Translations under genes and position numbers: made by a program
Part shown: positions 1 to 10,094 of the stretch, one piece after another
How positions within the stretch are numbered: position 1 is the stretch's first letter
Layout of the letters: the number at the start of each line of letters is the position of its first letter
Notes under the pieces: generated by a model
What the model saw: the letters and a program-made list of their open reading frames with translations, nothing else
Database searches by the model: none
Told to the model about the DNA's origin: nothing
From: Diphasiastrum complanatum
Taxonomy: Eukaryota; Streptophyta; Lycopodiopsida; Lycopodiales; Lycopodiaceae
Direction of reading: 5' to 3'
NCBI GenBank assembly: GCA_029204225.1
Contig: CM055096.1
Coordinates: 74,933,521-74,997,520, forward strand
DNA length: 64,000 bases

Positions 1-431
1 GTGTCCTAAAAAATTCTAAACATACCTCCTTGTTGAGAATTTTGCTCTTGATGTAGTGATACTTGATTTTAATTTGCTTACTCCTATAATGAAATCTAGG
101 GTTGATTGACAATGCAATAGCGCTTTGATTATCACACAAAATAGTGCAATAGAGGTCCGTTTTCGACTAGTCCGAGAAATTGGATCATTATTGAATAAGA
201 AGAAAATCCAGAGGTGGATTTTCTTGTATCAATATCACATGCCCAACTTGCATCTGTATATCTATGTAGTCTATGGATTTTGTCTGGATCAATCTCTCTA
301 GCCAAAAATTGGCTTAAAAAGCTGACAAGAAATGCAAGATCTGGCCTTGCAGAGATCATTGCATATATGATCCGATAATGGATTGATATGCATATCCCTT
401 CATTTGATCTTTCTCCTTTGTTTGAGGACAT
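1..431 (-). pseudogene. Ty1/copia pol fragment (end of RT and RNase H)
   Basis: Read on the minus strand, 431 to 132 gives the end of a copia reverse transcriptase (YAMISARPDLAF) fused directly to the RNase H block YTDASWACDIDTRKSTSGF. The stretch that normally lies between them, about 30 residues, is missing, so there is an internal deletion. The remaining 130 bases continue with the RNase H tail ([19 protein letters not shown]). The fragment runs off the window edge. No start codon, LTR or other polyprotein domain is attached, so it is a relic. Confidence 0.85.
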
Positions 432-445
432 TGCTCTTTAGATAA

Positions 446-667
446 TAGGCCTTTATTGACAAATATGAAACTATATCTAAGTTGAGATTTCATTTTGGCC
501 TCCAAAATTAATGCCAGTAAACCAACAAACTAGTTGACAATTTTTGCCAAAAAAAATACAAACACTATTTAGGCCTTTATTGACAAATATGAAACTATAT
601 CTAAGTTGAGATTTCATTTTGGCCTCCAAAATTAATGCCAGTAAACCAACAAACTAGTTGACAATTT
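446..667. repeat. 98-bp direct duplication of LTR-like sequence
   Basis: A 98-base segment (446-543) is repeated almost exactly at 570-667, separated by 26 bases. Its reverse complement resembles the start of the LTR-like block near 40927-41050, including the opening TGTCAACTAG. This looks like a duplicated LTR scrap placed next to the copia fragment. Confidence 0.8.
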
Positions 668-865
668 CTCACAAATATTTCACAACTCTTGCATTAATAT
701 ACTAACGAACTCTTCCCACTCCATAGCTCACCTGCCAATTTCAGTTGTGGCTGGCTTGGCTACCTCCAATTTCATATCTAAAATGTTACTATAGTTTATT
801 CATTATTTTAGTCTCAACAAGATCTGTGTGATGGATCTTAATTTTAAAATTTGACTAATCACCGT

Positions 866-988
866 ACGAGGCTGGCCTTGGATTCAAGTTTACTATGGGA
901 TAAACCGAACGAGGCTAGCCTTCGATTCTAGTTTACTATGGGATAAACCGAAGTGCACTCTAGTTTACTATGGGATAAACCGAAGTGC
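866..988. repeat. 43-bp tandem repeat, two and a half units
   Basis: Unit 866-908 is followed by a near-identical unit 909-951 and a partial third unit sharing the core TTTACTATGGGATAAACCGA. It is a small minisatellite of unknown origin. Confidence 0.85.
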
Positions 989-1069
989 AAGTCCATCAAT
1001 GACATTTTGATGATCATTTTTGGTCAAATCCTAAATTGCATGTAGACCCATAGAATTTGCTAAACACGC

Positions 1070-1071
<2 letters not shown>

Positions 1072-1137
<66 letters not shown>

Positions 1138-1193
1138 CGCCGTAGTTGAGAGTGTGTGTGGAGATGCGTGGAGAGTGTGTGTGGAGATGCGTG
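1072..1193. repeat. (TG)n(GA)n microsatellite plus 23-bp tandem repeat
   Basis: A TG/GT run (1072-1110) switches to a GA run (1111-1137). Two exact 23-base copies of a GT-rich unit follow (1148-1170 and 1171-1193). The minus-strand open frame across this area is low-complexity Leu-Ser/Thr-His and is not a gene. Confidence 0.95.
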
Positions 1194-1739
1194 GAGGAAG
1201 GACGAGCTCATGCAGCCGTCCCTGAGGAGATCTCTACTGGTAACCACACGATCATATCGCCTCTCTCGGGGTTCTTCTGCAGATTGCTCAACACTCCCAC
1301 TTAACTACTAGTTGTGTGCACGACGACTCCTTCCATGCGTATGCTGCATGTACCCTTCATGCACGTCGAGCCTCGTTGTGGCTGGTTTTGAAAAAGTGAA
1401 AGACCATGAAATCAATTGTTTCTTGCTATTCTGATTAGAAACGTCGTCTTTGGTGCTTTCTCACGGTGCAGCCAATACCACTATCGGTATTGCTTTATAT
1501 TCTCACGGCATGACGATGCTTTTCTCTAGGAACTTTGGCAGCCAGCTATATGGGTTTACATGCCAAAAACATGCAAGTGGAGTAAAGATCGAATACTACT
1601 TGTCATGTTAATATCATGATATCACGCATAGGATCTGATTAGATCAAATTTGGCCTTTTCGCATTTGGGATACTTATCGTTTAGGCAGCTTTGCTCTCCT
1701 AATTTCCCAGAAAAGTTTCATCCCTGGAGCTTGCTAGCG
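1194..1739 (+). other. Upstream region of FATA, no clear element
   Basis: No gene is seen here. The FATA reading frame is open from about 1650, but that stretch has no ATG before 1740. It probably holds the FATA promoter and 5' leader. I could not place a convincing TATA box or transcription start. Confidence 0.4.
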
Positions 1740-4535
1740 ATGCTGACCACGCAGGTTAGAGCTGCCCAGGGTGTTGTGGGTTTTTTCCATGGCAACAAGG
1801 AGAGGGCTGATGCTTCCCACCTCGGCGGATTTGCTAATTATCTGCCTTGCAAAGGAATCAGAAATCATGTTCAGTTTTTTGTGAGCTGCGATCTCCTGAA
1901 GTGGGGAGCTAAACTACAATCACCATTTTCCTGCTTCAATCATTGCTGGGAAGCTCCAGCCATTGGTGAGAATTCACAGCCCATCAGTAATAACCAGAAA
2001 ATTACTGTCCAGGAAGTTAGAACCTGCAGGACGAGCGCCACTGCTCAACCAAAGGATGTGCATGCATCAACGTTTCAGTCGCACGGTATCAACTTAAGCC
2101 TTTCTTACTCGGAAAGATTTGTCATTCGGTGTTATGAGGTAGTCGCAAATCGGCGAGCATGCATAGAAGCGGTCGCAAATCTCTTACAGGTATTGTCTCT
2201 CACCTCCATTATAGATTGCAGAGTCATAGAATGGCAAAGCAGATAAAGTTGATTGATCACTTCTGGTGATATTAATGACAGGAAGCAGCGTGTAATCATG
2301 CTCGTAGCGTCGGATTTTCCACAGATGGATTTGCAACTACTCCATCAATGCGGAAGCGTCGCCTCATTTGGGTTACGGTTCGCATGCACTTGGAGATGGA
2401 TGAGTATCCCATGTGGTACGAGTAGAGCTTCGACTCTCTCTAGTAACAAGGACATGTATAGGTTGTCTCTATGGTTTTGATACGGCATGTAACATATGCT
2501 CAGTGCTAATACATAAGTTTTCTCTGTGTCTTCATGAAAGGCGGAATATGATCTGATAAATCCATGTTGAGCTATTTGTTCTACTTCAATTGCGGTTACT
2601 GCAGGGGTGAGGAAATAGAAATCGAAACATGGTTCCAGGAAGAGGGTAGGGTTGGAACGAGGAGAGATTGGCTGGTCCGGAACGCTTACACCCAAAAAAT
2701 TATCGGAAGAGCCACAAGGTTCAGTAATTTAGTGCAAGTACCTGTTTATGATCGAAGATCTTGGCTTGCGTTCTGAGATTGTGGATTTTAATGGTTTAGA
2801 AAGGCAGATTAATCGAATGAGTCAATGGGTTGGAATTTTGCAGCACGTGGGTGATGATGAATCAAGACTCGAGGCGGCTTTCTAGAGTGACGGATGATAT
2901 AAGAGCAGACTTAATACCTTTTACACCAAAACCTCCAAGGTGCAGCTCTAGCATGTACAAAGCATCATCGAATCACAATATGACTCTTTTGAACGTCCTG
3001 TTGTATTTCATATAATGAAAATAGCTTTCTCATACCTTCTGGTACTTCTAATATCAATCTTGCAGTATTTTTATGTGAATGAAACAGGTTAGAATAGTTC
3101 AAATTTTAAGTACCATATGCTAGTTCGGGTGCCAGTAACGACTCCTACAGGCTACAATCAATCTTCGTTTTCTTTTAAATGTGAATGAAAACAGGCTACC
3201 ACGAATGACATGCGCATATGACTAGCATTTACTTAATGAACGAGCACATCATCGCCATGAGCAAGTGCGTACTTAGGCTTACTGATGTCAACACCAAGAT
3301 GTCTGTCATCCGCTCCTCGCAGTTCGTGACGGACTCCTTGTTGCTGTAACTGGACTCCTTGTTGTTGAGAGTTACAGAAGTAAACGAAAATGAAATTGAT
3401 GCCAAGCCACGGAACATGCCTCAGCACAGTTCCGCCCCTAACCTCTGGAGCCTGGGCAACCGTAATACCTAGGGCGGCTGTTCCACCATATGCTGTTGCT
3501 TTGATAAAAATTCCAATGAAATTGACAACTTGCTTTTTAACATGCAGATGGGCGTTTGAAGGTTACAACCCGATGAGCTCCTTCAAGATACCCCTGCTCA
3601 ACGATTCTATGCATACACTTCTCAAATCATCTGATCTTAAGGTAAGAACAGCAATCAATTGCTGCTTGTATGTGATTTTCAGCTTTGTAGTTTTTCAACT
3701 TACAGGTTCTAACGAGAATTGATCCTGAACTTGACAGCCAAGAAGGGATGACCTGGACATGAATGAGCATGTGAATAACGTTACGTACATAGGCTGGATG
3801 CTCGAGGTATATCATTCGTCTCTCTCTGAAGCTTCTCTAAGAAGAGTTTTATTGTAGCTTAGCGTGTTAATATTTATACTGGATTGAATTGCTGATTAAT
3901 GTAGCATGTTATCATGTATAATGCTTAAGATTCTGCTGAGCATCTGATAGCTGATAGTTTTTTCATGGCAGAGCCTGCAAGCTGAGGTCCTCGAGAAATA
4001 TGACCTCCACTCAATAACTCTTGAATACAGACGAGAATGCAAGCAAGATGACACAGTAGAGTCGATATCAAGGGCTGAATACTCTTCACATATAGAGGCC
4101 GATGATGATGATGTTTCGCGTTCCACAAGCAAATTCAACTCTAAACCTGCTCTAGTAAACGGATTCCCAACTGCTTTTCCAGTCAATGGATTGTCAGTTG
4201 ATTGTACTCATGCCACAGCTGCTCCTGATAACCAATTTTCTCTCAAAAATGGCATCAATGGGATCTCAACAGTTGCTAGAGCTATCAAAGAATCAGACTA
4301 TGGTGGTAACTCCATCAATTCAGCAGCTATTCCTGCTGCTAAGAGTCCAAGTCTGAACGAAGATGCAATTGCCACTTTTAGTGGCTCTTCTGCAACATCT
4401 GTTCCTGTCCCCATGAACACAAGAATTCAATTTGTGCATCTGCTAAGACTTGCAGGATCGAAGATAGAATTAAACCGGGGATGGAGTGATTGGAGGCTGA
4501 AAGGTACCAATAGTGAGTTTAAGTCTTTTCTATAG
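1740..4535 (+). CDS. FATA: Acyl-ACP thioesterase A (oleoyl-ACP thioesterase), 7 exons
   Basis: FATA releases oleate from acyl carrier protein in the plastid stroma, ending de novo fatty acid synthesis. Exons are 1740-2189, 2282-2415, 2605-2718, 2844-2939, 3548-3641, 3738-3806 and 3972-4535, all with GT-AG borders and consistent phase, giving about 506 residues. The family is clear from the exon 2 block (SVGFSTDGFATTPSMRKR, LIWVTVRMH), exon 3 EIETW and TRRDWLV, exon 4 TWVMMNQDSRRL, exon 6 DLDMNEHVNNVTYIGWMLE and exon 7 EYRREC. Residues proposed as catalytic in plant thioesterases are present: Asp303, Asn305, His307, Glu341 and Cys342. These blocks match FATA rather than FATB. The first 100 or so residues are poorly conserved and would be the transit peptide; ATG 1740 is the first ATG of the frame. 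A Ser/Asn-rich insert (about residues 353-470) before the C-terminal HLLRLAG block is much longer than in Arabidopsis. No stop or frameshift is seen. Confidence 0.93.
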
Positions 4536-4808
4536 TAATGACACAAGCACTAACTGGACAGTGCACCTTTTAAATAAGTTTTATTCTCCAGCTTGCTGGT
4601 AATGCTTCAATCAAGATGGTCAAATATATTTTTAACAAAATGCAGCGAAAGGCTGCAACATCAGAGGAGTAAATTTATGAAATTGAACATCATTTTAAAG
4701 TAGAGGTTCCGTAACAGATCTCATTCACAATAGTGCTGACATCACAATAATCAAATCTCCTAGAGACAATAAGAACATCACATATAAGTATCTGTAAAAA
4801 TGTACAAT

Positions 4809-5102
4809 TTATACATGAGCTTCTAGCTCATTGTGAAGTTCAATCTCCTGCCTCTAAGATGCTTCGAGTTTTTTATAATCTTGCCTCTTGTTTTCCTGAT
4901 TTTTGCCAGAACTTTTTTTCAGCCTTGAGCCCCCGTAGTGCTTGGCTGCTGATTTCATGCTCCCATTTCAGCCCATGACATGAGGTTGAGCTCCAACACC
5001 CCTGGTAAGCATCATGTCATAGCCATATTCTTTAACAGAAGGTTTTATCCTTATTGATTCAATGGTATTCAAGACATTCTTGCAGTAAGGCTTATGTTGC
5101 AA
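4809..5102 (-). pseudogene. Unrecognised coding-like relic with two internal stops
   Basis: Minus strand from 5102 to 4809 keeps one frame that reads like protein: NTIESIRIKPSVKEYGYDMM, then LTRGVGAQPHVMG, stop (TGA, 4968-4970), then AAKHYGGSRLKKSSGK, a Lys/Glu-rich stretch, a second stop (TAG, 4854-4856) and IELHNELEAHV before a final stop. The first stop sits where Trp would fit. I do not recognise the family. It lies tail-to-tail with FATA about 270 bases past its stop codon. It may be the decayed 3' end of a gene or a captured exon. Confidence 0.4.
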
Positions 5103-5466
5103 TACCATCTATCACACTTCATTTGATTAGAATCCCATTATCAATTCTTCAGGGTTCACAATGGGTTTCACAAAATGATAGTGCATAAGAATGTGTTTGG
5201 AGAGGTTTTGAATTATGCGAACTGATTATGATCATGAATTCTATCATAGATTTTTATTCTTGTTTGTCCAAAGGGTTCTCGCTTGTGATGTCCCTAAGCA
5301 AAATTTTGTACTTGTGATATTTCTCTTGGTGATGTCTATGATGCAATATATTAATGCTTTTGTAGAAAAGTAGCATTATCTTTGGTTTGGGTTTATCTTA
5401 GACATCTTGTATATTGTTATGACATGGGAGATCCTAAAATATCTATCATTCCAAGCATTGAAGTAC

Positions 5467-5580
5467 TCTCCTAGCAATTTTCTAGAGTACAATTCTAGGG
5501 TTTGAATTATAAACTATACACTTCTCTTAGAAATTTTCTAGAGTACAATTTTAGGGTTTGAATTCAATTAACTATACACT
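5467..5580. repeat. 57-bp tandem duplication
   Basis: Unit 5467-5522 and unit 5523-5580 share TTTTCTAGAGTACAATT followed by TAGGGTTTGAATT and ACTATACACT, with a few substitutions. No function is evident. Confidence 0.85.
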
Positions 5581-5699
5581 TTTAAAGAAAAGGCTATATC
5601 AAGCCTCAAGCAAGTAAACTGAAATTTTTCCTTTTTTGAGATTACTATGCTTGGCATAATATGGTTGTAAATCTAACTCTAGTTTCCTCACGAAATGAC

Positions 5700-6760
5700 T
5701 AATTCATTACACTCTTCCATACCACCTCTTCCAATCAATATTTTCTTCAATAGAAAATAATCCTCCGGCCTTGCTTGTTTCTTTTAACTTGTGTTCCAAG
5801 ACTTTTAGTATTAAGTCTCGAAGATTCAACCATATCAAATCATGATTAGTTAGATTATATGCTTTTGATTTCCTTTGTTTTTTTATTGAGTTTCCTAGTG
5901 GAATTAATAATATCATCCACATATACAAGTGAATCACCAAAAATTATTGTCTTCTATTATGTACATTTTGGAAAATACTATTTCCATTAATCCTTTGAGA
6001 ATGAATCTATATTGAGGTGTCCAACTCTAGATGCCTACTATAATCGATATGGAGTTATTGGCATTGCCTTGAAAAAGACAATATTGTGTGTTCAAGTTGG
6101 TCAATAAAATTTTCCAAAAGTCAACATTAAAGTCAATGTCCTAAATTATAAGGAAGTGCACACAAAATGCTTTGTCAAATTGTTACGAACTTTATTGCAA
6201 TAACTCGGTTTTTTAGATGCACATCTATGTTATAAATTGTAAATAGCAAAATATTCATGTCACTATCTTGCATTTGTGCCTAGCCTCTCAACCAACATGA
6301 CACAACATCATCGTCACGAACAACTATTTATTTGTTTGTTATTGTTGTCATATCTCTATGCATGCCATGTTGAACTTTGAATCAGAGATCAATCCTCTAG
6401 ATAAAAAAAAGAAAATGCTAACCACTATGCCACAGTTCCAAGACAACTAGGATTTTAAAATGTTTACTTACCTTGCATCCAATCTTAGACAATCACATTT
6501 TCTATTCAAGAAATTTGTGTCAAGGCTTTTGTGGTATACCACAACATTCTTGTTTCAATACACATGAGATTCTATCTTGCCCTTTCCATAAGTCGGCTTT
6601 TGCGATTTATGTTTATTAGGATTCATGAAGATCTATAAGTAATGACGTTTGGACATCCATTTGGTATAGCTCTAGATTGAATCCTCCAACTAAAGCCAAC
6701 AAAACTCTTGCACTTTGTCAATATCTTTATTGTTGGATAAAAAATATTTCAATTAACTTG
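5700..6760 (-). pseudogene. Decayed Ty1/copia reverse transcriptase
   Basis: Fragments of a copia reverse transcriptase appear in order on the minus strand: a degraded PVVK-like region near 6730, LELYQMDVQTSL near 6640-6680, a KLKKSLYGLKQ-like remnant near 6500-6560, and the catalytic YVDD box at 5909-5923 (SLVYVDDIINSTRK). Frames change between blocks, and the distance from the DVQT block to YVDD is several hundred bases too long, so there are frameshifts and at least one insertion. The open frame at 5707-5940 lies in another phase and is not itself the RT. Confidence 0.5.
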
Positions 6761-7450
6761 TGATAACCCTATGCTACAAGATTTATTACCAAAGTGTCAT
6801 GCATCCAATGTTTTTCTACCTCGCATCTTCGCTATTGGAAAAACATCTCATTACAATCTAGTCTTTGAACTTGTTAGTTATGAGAACCCTTTTGCTACAA
6901 GACTTACATTATCTTATGAGTGTGATCTATGTTCAATTTTTTTTTTCAAAACACATTTCAAAACATTGCTTGTCTTCCATTTGGGCTATTCTACAAGTTT
7001 ACATATTCTAGAATTCTTCATGAGAAGAATCTCTTCATACTTCATATCCATGAAGTAAATAATTTCATAGCCTTGGCAGAATTGTTAAACTAGGTGAATA
7101 TTGTTTATTCCTAACATTCAATTCACTTTATTTGATATTTTCAATTAATAAAGGCATGTAAGTCAAGCTTCCAAGTACTCAAATTTGTCAAATGCAATGT
7201 TTGCTTCCACTTCATAATTCCTCAAAAGTTTTTCCACTTACTCCTATCCTAATTGACATGTTCTATACATAGCTAAAAGTTGTGCCTATAGATTTTGAAC
7301 ATAATTTTGTATACAATGATACTTAATTGATGATAAAAAAAACTTTGCAATTGTCACTTTCTTGTTGTCATTAACTTTATATGAATTGATATAAACAAGA
7401 GCATTGTGGTATACCATTAAGGCCTTACCACATTGGTGGGTTTTTTCCCA

Positions 7451-7640
7451 TATTCTCGTAAGTATTCATAATCAATCTTCAGGGTATTCACATCCAATAT
7501 ATTAAGTATTCATGATCTGTATTCACAATAAGTATTTAGAGCATTCATGTTAGTGATATTCAATATTTGAATAATCATGATCAATGTTTAGAGTCTTCAC
7601 ATTCAAAATTCAAAGTATTCACAATCAATCTTTTTGCATA
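7451..7640. repeat. Degenerate minisatellite built on AGTATTCA/CAATC words
   Basis: The words AGTATTCAT, AGTATTCACAATCAAT, TATTCACA and ATTCATGATC recur roughly every 20-35 bases across this segment in the same orientation, with much divergence. Confidence 0.6.
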
Positions 7641-8270
7641 TGAATTGTAAAAGAAGCAATCAAATCATAATTAGCAATGGAAAAATAAAAAGACAAAATG
7701 AACTTGATTTATCAAAAACTTGAAATGCTAAATAGTTATGAAAAATGACTAAGTTATGGATGGACATAAAACTTATTTATCAGATGGATTCTAAATTCAA
7801 TATTGAAATGAACAAGTTTTTATTTTATCACAAAAAGATGCTAAATTAGGTCACCTTTTGTGGATCTAAAACTATCTAGCCAACAAACTTATGTGGAATC
7901 ATTTTCATAGAAAAAGTGAAGTATACTATCTTTATTGTGCTTCTCATGTACCATATTGGGTTGTACAACATGATTAAAATCCAACAATCAAATGAGGAGG
8001 TTGTGTGCACAATCAAATGAGTTCACATGCAATTGCAAACAGAAGCAAGCAATGTTTTAAATTGCCCTTGTGCATGGTATTCTAAGCATGAAGTTTACCA
8101 TTTTTGCTCCAAGATATTTCAACAATTTACCAACAAGAAATGTAAATAGAAAGAACACTTGCATAGAAACCTACTTTTTGCCCTATTTTCCTAAATTATC
8201 CAAATATTTCTAAGGAAAGGTCTAAACCTTCAGCACTTGGAACCTTCTTACAGTTCACTGGAACAAGATG

Positions 8271-8510
8271 AACTCTCACAGACTCGTTTGTGAACTTGTC
8301 TCAATGACATCAGCTACATGAGGTTTGGCGAGAGTTAGTTGCCACAAAAACTACAACAAATGATGTCTACGAGGGTTCTGGCTTCAATTTGGCTCTTCTG
8401 GGACTTGGGAACTCTCATAGGGGGACTTCCACTGCAAAGTAACTCTCGTAGACTCAGTCTGTGAGCTTGTCTCAGTGAAATCTAGCTACATGAGGTCAAG
8501 CAAAGGTTAC
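8271..8510. repeat. Diverged 70-bp direct repeat
   Basis: Copies at about 8271-8337 and 8441-8510 share AACTCTC, AGACTC, TGTGA.CTTGTCTCA and AGCTACATGAGGT. Similarity is moderate, so the duplication is old. Confidence 0.65.
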
Positions 8511-8839
8511 TGAGCAGTTTTGGGAAAGAAAAAATTGGTTTTACAAAGGTTTTTTGAATTTTTATGGTATTTTTCACGAAATTTGCTGGAAACTAATTCT
8601 TGTAGGCTTCTATGCAGAGCTGGGACAGTTTCCTCAGGCTACTACCAATCGTGCGAGAGTTCTTATCCACTGTATAAAGAAAAATAAAAATCTGATGGTT
8701 TTTGGCTCACTTTTTCTCTCCAAAATTGCAGATTTCTTGGTTTTTTGAGGTTTTTTGGTGAATGTGATGATATGTCAAGCCCTTAGAGGCTGTCTTAGGT
8801 CTCCACTATCTCCAAACATCTACTCCTAAGCAATTCTAA

Positions 8840-9800
8840 CTCTCTAGTAGAAGCTACTAAGTCGAATCTTTCCAAAGAATTTGACATGATAGATCTAGGA
8901 CCAGTTCAATATCTACTTGGTATTCAGATCCTACGAGATCGAACCATGAATACATTCTTTTTAAACCAACAAAGGTACTTGCAAAACATTCTTGAGACAT
9001 TCGGAATTCTTGAATCAAAACCAATTGATTCGCCAATGGAACCAGGACTTAAGCTCAACAAGAACATGTGTCCTTCAACACCTGCTGAGACTTTAGACAT
9101 GAAGAATTATCCATACCAATCTTTAATTGGCTCATTAATGTATGCAATGGTGTGCACCAATCCCAATTTGGCATATACAGTAAGCACACATTTACAATTC
9201 ATGTCAAATCCAAACATCTAACATTGGAAAACACTCAAAAGAATGATGAAATACATTCAAGCGACAAAAGAACCAAGTTCTTTGTTATCTTGTGACTTTG
9301 CTACAGCATTTCTGCTATAGCCTTACGCTTATTTGGCTATTCAGATTCGGATTGGGGAAGAGACTTAGACACCATGAGGTCTACCTCCGGACATTGTTTC
9401 TATCTATCATCTGCACTAGTTTCCTAGAATACCAAAAAATAGAGGTCGATCTTGCTATCTTTGACCAAAGCTGAATATGTAGCAACAACACAAGCAACTA
9501 AGGAAGCTATCTGGTTGAGGCTTCTTCTAAAGGATATGACATTCACAGAGAACAATCCGACTACCATCTATTGCGACAACATCAACTGCGTACAACTTTT
9601 TTCTCAATCCTAGAGTTCACACTCTAGGACTAAACACATAGAAGTTCAATTTCATTTTGTTCGAGAGAAAGTACATTTAAAATGTGTAGATCTAGTTTAT
9701 TGTTCAACAAAGCTTATGGTAGTTGATATCTTTACCAAGGCTCCGTCTAAGGATAAACATCTTCTATTCAAGAATATGATAAATTTAAAGATTATCTAAA
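8840..9800 (+). pseudogene. Ty1/copia pol 3' end (RT and RNase H)
   Basis: The plus strand reads the last third of a copia polyprotein: MIDLGPVQYLLGIQI, LNQQRYLQNILETFGI, YQSLIGSLMYAMVCTNPNL, then after a frameshift the RNase H blocks YSDSDWGRDLDTMRSTSGH, LTKAEYVATTQATKEAIWL, IYCDNINCVQL and SRTKHIEVQFHFVREKV, ending with VDIFTKAPSKDKHL. A TAG interrupts the RNase H domain and several frame changes are present. It runs directly into a purine-rich tract and an LTR at 9822, so this is the real 3' end of an element whose 5' part is missing. Confidence 0.88.
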
Positions 9801-9821
9801 TGTTTGAAGTTGAATTAGGAG

Positions 9822-10094
9822 TGTTGGAATTCTAATTCCAGTTCAAAACTTTATCTCCCATTTGATCCAGTTGTCACTGTATTAGCTACCAGCTATTTCT
9901 TTCAAGTATCCATGATAGAGTCCTAGACCTGGTTATTTACTCGGGAACCTGCTACAGTTGAAGAACCTATAGAGTCCTCAACAATTCGACTATTTTTCGA
10001 CAGTTTTCGACTCTTTGACAATCCTTTGATAGTTCGACACTCTATAGAAGACATTTGAACCTAATGACAAACTAATGTCTCGAATTGCTATTAC
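9822..10094 (+). repeat. Copia 3' LTR, first part (split by nested element)
   Basis: The LTR opens with TGTTGGAATTC right after a purine-rich tract that ends the copia pol fragment. It is interrupted at 10095 by another copia element and seems to resume at 17107. TTCGAC words occur on both sides of the interruption. Confidence 0.6.

Larger units (their letters stand above)
6761..8820. other. AT-rich intergenic stretch, probable decayed transposon
   Basis: I recognise no gene in this 2-kb stretch on either strand. It is very AT-rich and holds only the degenerate repeats listed separately. The open frames at 6771-7058 and 8554-8748 have no recognisable motif and biased composition. Confidence 0.5.

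Noticed and set aside
1650-2246. FATA start at 1650
   Set aside because: Position 1650 is a TTG, not an ATG; the first ATG in that frame is 1740. The last 19 codons of this open frame are intron 1.
1740-4535. FATB rather than FATA
   Set aside because: The blocks SVGFSTDGFATT, EIETW and TWVMMNQDSRRL fit FATA much better than FATB, and the FATB hydrophobic N-terminal anchor is absent.
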